A stretch of 64,000 bases of DNA, taken from contig CAJNOJ010000057.1 in NCBI GenBank assembly GCA_905250025.1, positions 124,001 to 188,000 of the forward strand, read 5' to 3'. Positions 9,519 to 21,928 of this stretch are shown in pieces; position 1 is the first letter of the stretch, and each line of letters opens with the position of its first letter. A program made the translations under genes and the position numbers. This DNA is from Adineta ricciae (lineage: Eukaryota > Rotifera > Eurotatoria > Adinetida > Adinetidae). Under the pieces are notes generated by a model that was given only the letters and a program-made list of their open reading frames with translations, had not been told where the DNA came from and did not search any database.

Positions 9519-9944
9519 CTATTGCTCACAACTTTCATATTCACTGAAATCTCGATATTTCATTTCCTTTCCATTCGCTGGCCCCGATAGAAATTTACTT
9601 TGAGCTCCACTTTGGATCAGCTCAAACACATTCAAAATGTCTTTATCATCCATGGTAACTCCAATATACGGCCAATGATTCGTATCTAATAAAAGGTAAT
9701 AGTTCCGATAGTAGCGTTGCACATCCGAATGCCACCAGATCGGCGACAATCCCATTCCCCATTTTTTGTATTTCAGTCTATTCAATCGACGCAATGGCAA
9801 CAATTGACATGATCGAATATCTTCATATTTGATAGTTTTACTACCATAAGGAAAATAGTACAGATGAATAACTAGACGATCGGCGTAACACGTCACTGAA
9901 TCATTTGAAATGATCACTGGTTCGGATTTGCTTTTCGATTTCAT
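9519..9944 (-). CDS. Small bacterial-PH-like domain protein, copy 2
   Basis: About 141 residues from the ATG at 9944, paralogous to 5369-5725. The shared core runs from CYADRLV through YYFPYGSKTIKYEDIRS, KKWGMGLSPIWW and HWPYIGVTMDD. Copy 2 has an extra charged tail (GKEMKYRDFSEYESCEQ). As in copy 1, a CAATAG/GT donor-like site and an AG acceptor lie directly before the ATG, suggesting a conserved 5'UTR intron. The duplication is old: many residues differ. The role is unknown; a PH-like fold would suggest membrane or protein binding, but no ligand can be named. Confidence 0.6.
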   Translation of the reverse strand: MKSKSKSEPVIISNDSVTCYADRLVIHLYYFPYGSKTIKYEDIRSCQLLPLRRLNRLKYKKWGMGLSPIWWHSDVQRYYRNYYLLLDTNHWPYIGVTMDDKDILNVFELIQSGAQSKFLSGPANGKEMKYRDFSEYESCEQ

Positions 9945-10376
9945 TCTTTCGATCGAAAGGTTTTTGCTGTTTACAAAACGCGCGATAGCCAACTACCTAT
10001 TGCTAACAAGGTAAATTTCGTTTTCTTTCTCATGTTAAAAAATTTTCGATGATATTTTAAAGTTTCTTTCTCCTAAAGAAATAATGAAGGAAAGTAATTA
10101 CACCTTGATGTAAGCATGACCATTAGAACTACAGAATGTTCTATAAAAAAAACATAATCAAAGACAAGATTTTATAAGTCATATTTTCTCTCGATTAGCT
10201 TCTGATTGTCTCCCTCATTTAACTTTAATTTCACACGTTGTTTGATAAATATTAATGATACTATCGTTGACGATCGAGACGCATCGATAAAGATATATAA
10301 TGGCATGTTCCACATTTCACGCTTAGATATTCCCAAATTGCGTAATCGATGTGATTTCCAATACTTAATTTTATTA
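9945..10376. other. Flank left of the hAT insertion
   Basis: A gene-poor stretch between the PH-like gene and the hAT target site. A minus-strand frame stays open across the empty-site junction (reconstructed as 10172-10384 joined to 16236 onward), but it has no recognisable family and no clear start. I do not call a gene. Confidence 0.35.
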
Positions 10377-10384
10377 CTCTCAAG
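10377..10384. repeat. Left target site duplication of the hAT element
   Basis: CTCTCAAG, identical to 16228-16235. It fits the nTnnnnAn pattern of Ac-type hAT elements. Confidence 0.9.
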
Positions 10385-10410
10385 CAGAGATGTCCATCGC
10401 GGTTGAAAAT

Positions 10411-10827
10411 CAGCCGCTGCCGCGCCGCTGAGGTTTCCAAAAAATTTGAACCGCGCCGCGCCGCGCCGCGGAGGTCTCACAAAAATTTGAACCGCGCCGC
10501 GCCGCGCCGCGAAGGTCTCACAAAAATTTGAACCGCGCCGCTGCCGCGACGCGGTGGTTTTCGAAAAGTCCATGCCGCGCCGCTGCCGCGATGGTATTAA
10601 TAATGNCAGAGATGTCCATCGCGGTTGAAAATCAGCCGCTGCCGCGCCGCTGAGGTTTCCAAAAAATTTGAACCGCGCCGCGCCGCGCCGCGGAGGTCTC
10701 ACAAAAATTTGAACCGCGCCGCGCCGCGCCGCGAAGGTCTCACAAAAATTTGAACCGCGCCGCTGCCGCGACGCGGTGGTTTTCGAAAAGTCCATGCCGC
10801 GCCGCTGCCGCGATGGTATTAATAATG
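10411..10827. repeat. Left subterminal GC-rich array of the hAT element
   Basis: CCGCGCCGC-type blocks are separated by short AT segments (AAAATTTGAACCGCGCCGC recurs, spaced about 40 bp). This is strikingly GC-rich against an AT-rich genome. The stretch 10385-10605 is repeated almost exactly at 10607-10827 across a single N at 10606, which probably reflects an assembly join rather than a true tandem copy. Arrays of this kind near hAT ends commonly serve as transposase binding sites. Confidence 0.75.
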
Positions 10828-11163
10828 TGATTTTTGGAACGTATTTGCCTTGACAAGCAGACTTTACGTATCTTATTTCTTTCCCTAGATGTATTAGGTG
10901 AGAAGAAGGCCAATATTCTTTATATTTAATTAATAAATTAATGCAAACATGTTGTTTAGTTCGAAAATAATTCGATCAATCAGTCTTTTGTAGAGGTTCT
11001 AAGCGAAGTATATTATCTGCTACTTCTGTTAAAACAAATTGCCTTTTCAACAAAAATTTCTCACAAGTTTATTTCAATAACCATTAAATTTCATTTTTTT
11101 CACACAAGCATAAATACAAGTATTAAAGTACAAAAACAACAATCATTTGTTGTTTAAATCATC

Positions 11164-14093
11164 TTATTTTATATTTGCTAGCACTTTTCGAGCACTTCTA
11201 ATCACTAACATATTGTCAACTTGACTAGGAGATAATCTTTGCCTTCTGTTGTTTAAAATAATTCCACTGTAACTGAAAAGACGCTCAGTCCCTGCTGATG
11301 TTGCAGGTACTGAAAAAATTTTACGCGCTAGAGATTTCAAAAGAGGAAATCTCTCGGATGCAAATTCAGTCGACCAGAATTCAAGTGGATTCTCTTTGAC
11401 TATGGATGATGGAAAGTCAGCTTCCAGATATTGATCAAGTTCATCAGGTTTAAATGCTTGATAATTTGTTCGATAGGAAAATTCTGTAGACACGGTCGAT
11501 GGAGATGTTGGACGTACACCATCTGGTTTATGAATAAGATCAATATCATTATCAGTATCGAAATCAGGCTCGAAGAAAACCTCCATTTGTTCTTAATAAA
11601 AAAACGGAAATAAATAACTTTATACTCGAGTATTTCTTTATATTACCTTTACCACCTTCATCATCGTCCTCGTCCAAAAACTTGTGCAAAAGCTTTCTTC
11701 TCTTCTTCGAAGATAAAGTACGATCTGTTGTTACAATAGCAGATTGAGATTCATTCTCTTGTAAATACTTTCGAATATTGCTGTAACAATTATTTCGAAT
11801 CTGATAAGCAACGTCATCTATTGAGATATATGCGTAGTCGTCTTTCATCAATAAAATAAAATAGACTTTTATTACCTAATTCTCTTTGAGCTGGATGTAG
11901 ACACATTGCCATATAGTGACGATCATCAAAAATAAAAACTTCAGTCAGTTTCTCCAGAATACGTTGTCTGAAGAACTCTACACCTACAATATCATAACAT
12001 TTTGAAACTATGACAAATAATAAAATAAATAAAGCGAGAATTAGATAGAGATCGTGATGAACAAAGGGGTGTTAAAAAGCAAAATAGTATTTCAATAGAA
12101 TTGAGGATGATTTCGTAAAAAACTCTCAACTTTGTATGAACAATCATTTTCAATATAATTAAGAGATTGTAGAGCAATTGTAGTAATAATATATGCATAA
12201 TCACGACCAAGAAAGATACATACCACTAGGTTCAGTTACTAAATAGTCTACAGCAAATGATGTTTGAAATATCGATGGAAATTTTTTTTTTGCCGATAAA
12301 AGTAATTTATAATAAGAACCATAATCACGTAATAATTTTTGATAGAAAGGAACAACTAAATGCAACGAAGGTGTTTCATCAGTTTGAATTGCTCCAAGTG
12401 CAGAATGTAAAGGTGCTAATAATAACAATATATCAAGTAAATTGTATTTGGTTAAATCATTCATATATTTAGTTGCACGATGATTTTCCAAAGCTAAAAT
12501 TATTGTATCGAAATTACTATAAACTGATTCAGCACATGTAAATAATGATAACCATCTTGTTGGTACAGACTGTTTCAATGTTGTAGTCCCTTCATCACCA
12601 AGCTTGACTATTAATTCATTTAAATTTGACTGAAAATATTCAAAAACATCTGGTTAATATACGTTATTTAATAATAGAAAGAAATTTATGTTCTATCTTC
12701 CATAACAAATACAAACAAAAACGTACTTTTTTCACATATTGAACAAGGGCTTTTGTATATTTAATAGTTAGTAAAACTCTTTTAGCACTAAGTGGCAAAT
12801 GTTGATCAGCAAGAAGATCTGCTTCAGCTAAATTATCGGGTATGTCATCAATATCGACATCGTTGAAATATCCATCAATCTTTTTATTAATAAATGTGAT
12901 AGTTAATACATTATGAATTCGATGAGCAAAACAAAATATTGGCTCAATCATATTAAGATTGAAACAACGTATAAAATTTGATCCACGATCACTAACCCAT
13001 TGAACACAATCAAAACGTTCAATACCATATCGAGTTAATTCTTCTTTCAAAACCTATAATAATCGAAATTTTAATTCTGGTTTTCTTACTGAGTTAAAAA
13101 TCTTCACTTTAGAAATATTTTCACCAGTTTTAGTTAGTTCAACAGGAAAACTTCGACAACATAAGGTAAACTTTCGAAAATGAAGATGCGAATCAACGAA
13201 TGTTACTGTTACACCTAAGTACGACAATTGTCGATATCGATCTGTCCACATATCAGGTGAGAGTGTTAATGATTGAGATTTTAGTGGTTCTTTAATCAGC
13301 TCACTTAAACAATCTCGATATTGTTTTGCTTCATTCGATATAGAACGTGATATAGTTTGCCGAGATTGAAAGAGAGTATTTAAATCCATTGAACGACCAA
13401 AATGTTTTTCACCTAAAAATGAAACAAAAAGAAAACATACAATATATTAGCAAATACATCAAACTAGACAGAAATAAATTTACCTAAAGAATAGAAAAAT
13501 GAACAAACTTCTCGAAGGCCTGAATCATCAACTATTGATATAGGACGCAAATTATCACATATCCAATTTGAAAAAAGTTTTGTAAGATTTTGTTGTTCTA
13601 AATGACTAAATGTTTTTTTCTCTTTGAAAACATGTTTATCTAATGTGAATGCATATTCGACAGCAGAAGATTTGTTCGATGTAGGAGATGTACTGTTGCA
13701 CTGATGACGTGAAATTGATTCAGTTGATGATGAACCATAACGATAAGTAGTAAAACAGTGTTGACAAGAAACAAAATTTGTGACTAGAAAACTTTCACCT
13801 AATACAGTTTCCTTAGCAAAACCAAAATTTGACCACCAGCTAGCTAAATGTGTTTTATTTATACCATTTGCGACAATTGTAAATCGGTCAGTTCTTCTAC
13901 TCAATAATCTTTTGATTTCTTCTGTTTTTTCTTTAATATCTTTCGCCTTTTTATTCGAAATTTCATCAATATTAGCTAATTTGAACTTTAACTTTAATTG
14001 TTCTTTGGTATATGTTTGTGTTGTTGAAGGAGGAGATGAATCAATAATGAGATCATCTTCCATCGAAGAAGATGAGAGATTAGCATTTGCCAT
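11164..14093 (-). CDS. hAT transposase (BED finger, RNase H-like, dimerisation domain)
   Basis: Seven exons (14093-13484, 13412-13108, 13053-12727, 12629-12224, 11983-11876, 11817-11647, 11591-11164) join with closed phase into 784 residues. A BED-type zinc finger is at C110, C113, H130, C132. The catalytic first acid is D257 in LSPDMW, the second is D327 in WVSDRGSN, and a CxxH motif follows (C346/H349). The R439-W440 pair follows in PTRWLS, and the hAT C-terminal dimerisation block holds the third acid, E745 in SAGTERLFS. All the key residues of the family are present, so the protein may be active. For intron 2 I preferred the GTGAAG donor at 13107 because it gives 54 nt and the expected GENISKVLKEEL join. 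A donor 18 nt further on would keep the same frame. Confidence 0.88.
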
Positions 14094-15318
14094 GGATAAA
14101 CGATTTATTGATATACTATAAAATAATTCAACAAGAAATCTTTTTGTTGTTTCGGCAAAGAAGAATAAAACAACACATTTTTCTGTCGTTTTAAATCACT
14201 TACAGTTATTATAAAATGAAAAATGAAAATGAATTTTTAATAAACTGAAATAATCGAATGACTTTGTTTATTCGTAGAAAGACAACACACTTTCTACACC
14301 ACACGTTAACATTAAACAAACTGAAAATAGAAGACTAAACGGAAAAGAAGATAGATAGATACATAGATAGATAGATAGTTTGGATATATTGTAATTCCGA
14401 CTAAGAGAAAAGATTATGTAAGAGATATTTTCGTCTGCCCAGTACACGAGCAAGGACGGATATGGGAAACTCAATGACTATTACGGACGAGAAGAAGGAC
14501 AGAACGAACGAAAGAAAGAAAGAAAAGAGTCTCTTAGTTTGAATATATACGAACACGATTAGAGATGATTTATTGAGGAATAGCAATAGAAAATAGAAAC
14601 GAAAGAAGAACATGAATTCTTTTGTATATCTCTATATTATTATTCCGTAAAACAATGTGATCAAATGTAATAAATCGAAGAATCGAATGAGAAAAGTTGC
14701 TTAAATATTCGCTGTTCTTACCAATTATAACTACGATAAGACATTTTTTGAAGACCAGTATTTGTCTTACATAATTAGCTTCGAAAGTAATACAGTATAC
14801 AGGTATTAACAAGGAAAAGTAATTTTATATCAAGACAAAGCTGTATAAAATTCACACTTTATAATCAATTTTTTCATTATAAAAGCTTTGATATTATTGC
14901 ATTGTTATAAGTTTATTTACTAGTTAGTTACCATGAAACGAGTTATGTCTTTCATCTGCGTCAGTTGTATTATCGTTACGTGTAACGATTTTTTGAAACC
15001 ATCATACTATGTGTCATAGCTTAAGATCTAAGCAAAATAAATTCTAAGATTGATAATTCGTGATATCACTGAAATTTAATATAAATATTTTCATATTCGT
15101 AGCATGTTCCTTTAAACAAAATGCTTTTGTATATTCTTCTCAACAGATAAAAATCAATGGTGCTTTTAGCATCAAGAGGAAGACAAAAGTGAACGAGCGA
15201 GCGAAATATTAATGTGCGTTATTGCACAGCTAATTATATGAAACATTGATATGTATATATATGTCGTGGGCAAAATTCTAATTCAGTCAAATTTCAAATT
15301 TGACTGAATTTTTATTTA
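14094..15318. other. Non-coding 5' part of the hAT element
   Basis: AT-rich sequence upstream of the transposase start codon that presumably carries its promoter. A short GATA run occurs near 14352-14380, and a perfect 27-bp palindrome (TTCAGTCAAATTT around a central C) lies near 15283-15309. No gene is supported. Confidence 0.5.
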
Positions 15319-15656
15319 TATAGATATCGCTAAGTACACTCTTTGTTAGTTAGTCCTATTGACTTCAAGAAAAAAAATCTTATTTTTCATATATAAAAAA
15401 AAACAAATTTAATATAAAGGAAGGAAGATTTTTTTCAGAAAATGACTAATATTTTAAAGCAAATGTTCGAACTGTTTGCCTTCTGCTCTAATACACATCC
15501 GGCAACGCTTAGCTACAGAATGACAGATTGCTTGGCAGAGTTCGATATTATCATTGAGCGATGGAAATTCATGCTCAATTAATAATTTTAGATGATCCTT
15601 GTTACGAGGTTTTTGAGCAGAGTTTTTAACAGAGGGTATACTTAGCGATATCTATA
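15319..15656. repeat. Inverted repeat pair inside the hAT element
   Basis: TATAGATATCGCTAAGTA at 15319-15336 recurs perfectly in inverse orientation at 15639-15656. The similarity continues imperfectly inward for about 15 bp. The pair brackets the Tc1/IS630-like coding remnant, so it may be the ends or flanks of an inserted element. Confidence 0.6.
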
Positions 15657-15775
15657 CAAATAAGAAGCTTGTATATGCCCCTACCATTAATAAAAAAAAT
15701 CAGCTCATTTGCTCAAGCCTTCATGAAGATATTCAATTTTTTTCCTTTGGTGCGTGACTTTTGGATCACCCTGTA
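15454..15775 (-). mobile_element. Tc1/mariner/IS630-like transposon remnant
   Basis: On the minus strand a reading frame ends with CRMCIRAEGKQFEHLL and a stop at 15454-15456, the familiar C-terminus of IS630/Tc1-like transposases. Readable coding extends back to about 15640. At 15749-15775 the plus strand reads GCGTGACTTTTGGATCACCCTGTA, which in reverse is the TACAGGGTGATCC end common to such elements. The opposite end was not found, and only about 60 codons remain, so this is an internally deleted, dead copy nested in the hAT element. Confidence 0.6.
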
Positions 15776-16017
15776 TATATATACATATATATGAATTGTA
15801 ATATAATAATTCACATGTCTTAGTTTTTTATTGATTCGTATGCAGAGAATAAATCGAATGAATAGCACGAAATGTACATTTTTATTCAGGCTTTTTCATA
15901 CCAAATGTTACAGAAATATACTAACGGAAAACAAATTTCTGTTTAACTTCATTACAAAAAAATTTAAACCTCCAAAATTATCGAGTTCTTTTAATGAAAA
16001 TAAGTTTTTTCAACAGT

Positions 16018-16216
16018 TCAGCCGCTGCCGCGCCGCGCCGCGCCGATCGATGAAAAAAAAATGCCGCTGCCGCGCCGCACCGCGACGGTCGAAAAAATAA
16101 ACTGCCGCTGCCGCGCCGCGCCGCGATGATCGATGAAGAAAAACTACCGCTACCGCGCCGCTACCGCCACCGCGGCAGCGGCGCGGCAGCGGCAGCGGCA
16201 GCGGCAGCGCCGCCAT
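16018..16216. repeat. Right subterminal GC-rich array of the hAT element
   Basis: Four units of about 41 bp, each opening with GCCGCTGCCGCGCCGC or a close variant and ending in an AT-rich spacer (GATCGATGAA type), then a run of GGCAGC. It mirrors the left array in composition but not in exact unit sequence. Confidence 0.8.
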
Positions 16217-16227
16217 GGACATCTCTG

Positions 16228-16235
16228 CTCTCAAG
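16228..16235. repeat. Right target site duplication of the hAT element
   Basis: CTCTCAAG, identical to 10377-10384. Confidence 0.9.
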
Positions 16236-16482
16236 GTTCAGAAGCCATTGAGTGTGATCATATCGATCGATTGTCGAGAATTTGTTCTACTAAAGAGAGG
16301 AAATTTAACGTTCTGTCACCGAGATGTGTTCATAAATCAAACCGAATTGAAGTATTGTCACGCCATCTGTTTAGACAATTGAAATTAGTCATCGATGTTT
16401 ATGCTCGTTGGCTTCCTTTTTGATCCACGGGAATCTACTTGAATCAGTTCGGTTTTCTATTGAAAATAATTTCCCTGACGAA

Positions 16483-18537
16483 ATGTCACAAATGAATTCA
16501 ATACGTATTCCATTTCAATGGCATCATGTCAATGTCTTTACCTTTGGTAAATCATCTCTATATGGCTACGACTCGTCAAATCATTGTTTGTTTGTTCATT
16601 CATCGATAACATTAAATAATACGACAGATTTCGGATTTGACCGCCTTCATCTTTCATCATCACCAACATGGCCGATTCGAAAATTGATCCTTAACGAAGA
16701 TGAAACCATTCTTGCGTTGATAGCTGATAAACTTGTCTATCTTATTTTCTTATCACAGTCACATCATGAGACACACATTCGTTCACCTTCAAAAGGTTAG
16801 TTGACTACGAGTCGAATCTTTTTTGTTGTTGTTTCTATTCATCTTTCATCTTCAGGATCTCGTCTGTGTCCGATACTTCGTGTTCCACCCTCGACATCAT
16901 CTGCGTCTGTTAATTGTTCATTAATTGACTTCGTTTGGTTAACAGTCAATCATTTTGCTATCGTTTATTCGGTTCCATCTGCTTCTGATTGTTATCTTTA
17001 TCATATTCGGTCATCGAAAGCCGATGGACTTGAACACATCCATAAATTTTCTATCGGCAAATCTTCAAACACGAAATTCAACACACCGAGTAAAAAAATA
17101 TCTCTCCATCAGCCATCCGACATCATCAAACTAGATGTAACGAAGAAACAAACAAAAGAATCAACATCAATCCTTTTCTTCGCAATGAAAACCGACGGTG
17201 ATATCTTTCTTTTCGAAATCGAGGAAGATCAATTGTTGAAGAATCACATCGACGAAGACTTTCACGGTCCTGTTCGTATTCTTCCCTCAGCTTTTGACAA
17301 CTACGGTGCTGGACAAAATCAATCGACGTTAGTCTGTTTAGCACCATCCTCTTGTCCACTAGCTATCTTTACACCGAATCGAACTCAACTTCATCAATGT
17401 ATGATCTTGTCGCCATCGATCAATCAACATCATCTATTCACGATCGATTGTTTGACTTTCCCAAACAGTGATCTTGGACTAATTGTTACATCGATTCTTC
17501 CGGATCGATTTGCGCCGAATAGATATTATATTACAGATTCGAATGCGAATATCTATGTAGTAGAAATTGCCTGGGTCGATCAAGTTCAACAAGGTTCCAA
17601 GCAACTCCAACCGACACAAATTCAACAATTGATCAACGGTGCGAATTTGAACAATAAAATTACAAATGAAATCGAACAGCTTGGTTCAATACACATCGAT
17701 AACAATGGACACTATCTGGCTGCCATCGTTCGATCGCAAAGCAACACAGAAAAGGTGAGTTTCCACTCTCCCTAAACAACTTTTTTTTGTATCGTATCTT
17801 TTAGGAATTGATTCTGATTCGTTCACAAGTATCGAGTTCAGCGAGCAATAGTGATACTACCGTATCGGAAAGCAAACCTTCGCAGTTTCTCACTCGTATT
17901 CGTTCGATACTTGCTCGCGACCAATCCGTTCCATTTGTGACACTTCGATCTTCATCAACGAAACTCTCCGATTCTGATTTAGAGAAAAACGTTCTTCAAT
18001 ACATGAAAATATTCACCGAACAATATATTCAAAAACAAGACAAAGTGCGTCGAGAAATCGACGATAAACAACGTTACTTAGTCGAAGTTCATCAAACACA
18101 ATTGAATGAGAACAAACAATTAACAGATAGGTTCCAGGAGATACAAAATCAATTCGAAAACTCAATGAAACTCTACCGACAAGTAAGACATTGATTGTGA
18201 ATTCGATTTCTTGACTTTCTCTTTTGATTGATAGGAATGTTCACGTCGAAAACGATTATCGTCACGTATCGACGATCTCTTATCTACGATTGAACAATCT
18301 ATACCAGTTCTATCGGATGAAGAAATACGAATGCAACAGCAATTAGAAACTTATCAAATACAAATCGATTGTTTAACCCAACAAATTCAACAGATTCAAG
18401 AATTCATTTCATTCAATCAGAGTCAAAGTCAGTCAGACAACTTATCCATGGAAAATATACAAGATGTGGTTCGAAATCATCGAATTCAAATTAATCAAAT
18501 GAAACAGCAATTAGATAATATCCAAACTCATCAATAA
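16483..18537 (+). CDS. NUP88: Nucleoporin Nup88
   Basis: Four exons (16483-16795, 16856-17754, 17805-18182, 18235-18537) give 630 residues; introns are 60, 50 and 52 nt. Nup88 is a cytoplasmic-side nuclear pore protein that partners Nup214 and Nup62 in protein and mRNP export. The first 400 or so residues form the divergent beta-propeller. Matches to vertebrate Nup88 include the GPVRILPSAFDNYGAG region (vertebrate GPLPMHPAAEDNYGYD). The C-terminal third is coiled coil: FTEQYIQKQDKVRREI and IPVLSDEEIRMQQQLE correspond to FREQYILKQDLAKEEI and LPVLSDSERDMKKEL. The ATG at 16483 is the first in frame. The frame is open about 100 nt upstream, so a short 5' exon cannot be excluded. The hAT insertion ends about 250 bp upstream. 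Confidence 0.85.
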
Positions 18538-18806
18538 ACATTCTTTCTCTTTTCCTTTACAATAAAAATCTGTCATTTTGACCAATGAGCTCATTTATTT
18601 TGTGTTAAGTTCGATAAAATGGTGCGTCACTGCTACATTTCTCTTTGAAATTCTAATATCTGTCAGCGAGTGACATCTGCAACGGGCATTCTCTTCAGCC
18701 AAACATACCATTGATTGGTTGTGTAGATGAGTTTCATCAGGTGATTGATATTTTTATCCATAAACATCGTCATTCAATTCAGTTTAACTGAAAATATAGT
18801 TAAAAC

Positions 18807-20740
<1,934 letters not shown>

Positions 20741-21125
20741 TTGTACACAAACAAAATGATAAATAAACATTCTCTTTTTGAATATAATACGCTTTTTTAT
20801 CTGAACTGTTTCTCTTTTGTGTCTACAAAATCTCGCTTCGTATCTTTATCGTTACTCTCTAAACTAATCGTCTTGTATTTTGCATATGAAATAAATGAAA
20901 TTGATAAAATTTATAATCACTCGATGGATAGCATCTGTCTCTCTCTCCAATGACATTATCAAATCAATCATCAATCACACGAGACAGTAAACAAAAAAAA
21001 AACAACTTTAGTTTGTTTTGCTGTTAGCAAGGTATACCTGTCATAAAAAAGGAAGTAATCCTTTTCTTTCTTATTCATACAAGATCACATTTGATTAAGC
21101 GAGAATATTATTAGTATTATCGAAG
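20741..21125. other. Intergenic region
   Basis: AT-rich spacer with AATAAA-like sequence just after the protease stop. Nothing else is recognised. Confidence 0.5.
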
Positions 21126-21494
21126 ATGCTCTCGAGACGATTTCGTGCACCAGTACCGCCTTTTCAACAACCTCTTCCAACTGAAGAAATGGGCTGGTGG
21201 GATATATTGAATGAGACACTAGCACTACTTCAACATATGATTTTTATGTTGATCGAATTTCCGATGACAATTTTGGGTTATCTTGGTATTCAATTGCCCA
21301 ATTTTTGTTCACCGTTATTCTCTGTTTGTGTGTGCGGTGCTCTGACTGGTGTGGCTTGCGCAACAGGCATTGGTTTGGGTGTTGGACTAGGGGTAGGATT
21401 ATCATGTGCAAAATCGTACGTAGGTAGTACGACGAATTCAACTTTTACTAACGTGACTAATACGACGATTACTGGGAATGATGCAGATTACTAA
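21126..21494 (+). CDS. Small Gly/Val-repeat membrane protein, plus copy
   Basis: 122 residues, no family recognised. A hydrophobic stretch (LLQHMIFMLIEFPMTILGYLGIQL) is followed by a cysteine pair (CVCG) and then a glycine-zipper-like segment GIGLGVGLGVGLSC. The tail is rich in N-x-S/T sequons (NSTFTNVTNTT), suggesting it is extracellular or luminal. The architecture closely resembles the oppositely oriented gene at 21644-21928. Glycine-zipper helices can pack in membranes or oligomerise. No function is known. Confidence 0.5.
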   Translation: MLSRRFRAPVPPFQQPLPTEEMGWWDILNETLALLQHMIFMLIEFPMTILGYLGIQLPNFCSPLFSVCVCGALTGVACATGIGLGVGLGVGLSCAKSYVGSTTNSTFTNVTNTTITGNDADY

Positions 21495-21643
21495 CACATC
21501 ATGCTCTTTTGAAATAAATAGAACTAAACATGTATACATGGAAAGCAAGTATGTTCTGTCGCAGAAAGTACGGTCAATTGAAGCGAAAAACGAATTTTTT
21601 TCAAAGATATGAAAAGATTAATTTTAATAAAAAGAAATCGTTT

Positions 21644-21928
21644 TCATTGGGAACAACCAACACCGACGCCAACACCGACACCGACAGCAATACTTGTTAC
21701 CGAAAGCGTCACAGTGATCGTTGTACACATACATATACCACAGCTGACTGTACTATTGGCAATGTAACTTTGCACGTTGTTAATCGTTGTATTTACGAGT
21801 GTAAAGGGACGTTCGAATGCCCATGTGAGAAAGTCATTGAATTGTTTAATACGGCTGAAGAATTCTTGACGATTTGATGGCTCTGTCTGTTCGTGATTGG
21901 GCTCTTCGTTGTCTTCTAAATCATTCAT
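21644..21928 (-). CDS. Small Gly/Val-repeat membrane protein, minus copy
   Basis: 94 residues from the ATG at 21928. The reading frame stays open to about 22015 (a stretch with VEEKQQINQKLIHHFQ), where an AG acceptor-like site lies, so a 5' exon is likely. It has an acidic N-terminus, an aromatic segment (FNDFLTWAFERPF), sequons (NTT, NST), a cysteine pair (CGICMC), then a valine/threonine helix ending in AVGVGVGVGVGC. It faces the 21126 gene tail to tail, 149 bp apart, and shares its order of parts. They look like diverged inverted duplicates. No known family. Confidence 0.5.
   Translation of the reverse strand: MNDLEDNEEPNHEQTEPSNRQEFFSRIKQFNDFLTWAFERPFTLVNTTINNVQSYIANSTVSCGICMCTTITVTLSVTSIAVGVGVGVGVGCSQ

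Larger units (their letters stand above)
10385..16227 (-). mobile_element. Complete Ac-type hAT DNA transposon
   Basis: The element is 5.84 kb. The left end reads CAGAGATGTCCATCGCGG and the right end, reverse-complemented, CAGAGATGTCCATGGCGG (17 of 18 match). Both are flanked by the perfect 8-bp duplication CTCTCAAG. GC-rich subterminal arrays lie just inside each end. A seven-exon transposase gene on the minus strand is fully open (11164-14093). The roughly 1.9 kb between its start codon and the right array is non-coding apart from an inserted Tc1/IS630-like remnant. An undecayed target duplication and an open transposase argue for a recent insertion. A single N at 10606 lies within the left array, so the true length is uncertain by about 220 bp. 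The insertion point is roughly 250 bp upstream of the Nup88 start codon. Confidence 0.93.

Noticed and set aside
10172-10795. Arg/Ala-rich minus-strand ORF over the GC array
   Set aside because: It is only a translation of the CCGCGC repeat and crosses the N and the transposon boundary.
10411-10827. CRISPR-like spacing of repeats
   Set aside because: Units are GC-rich, imperfect and lie inside transposon ends; the setting is a eukaryotic genome, and spacers are not unique.
14933-15019. Short signal-peptide-like ORF inside the hAT
   Set aside because: Only 28 codons with no homology or conserved context.
16010-16234. Arg/Gly/Ala-rich ORF at the right GC array
   Set aside because: Low-complexity translation of the subterminal repeat, ending across the transposon border.
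16236-16423. ORF upstream of Nup88 reading in from the transposon edge
   Set aside because: Different frame from Nup88, no recognisable domain, and it begins within the GC array.
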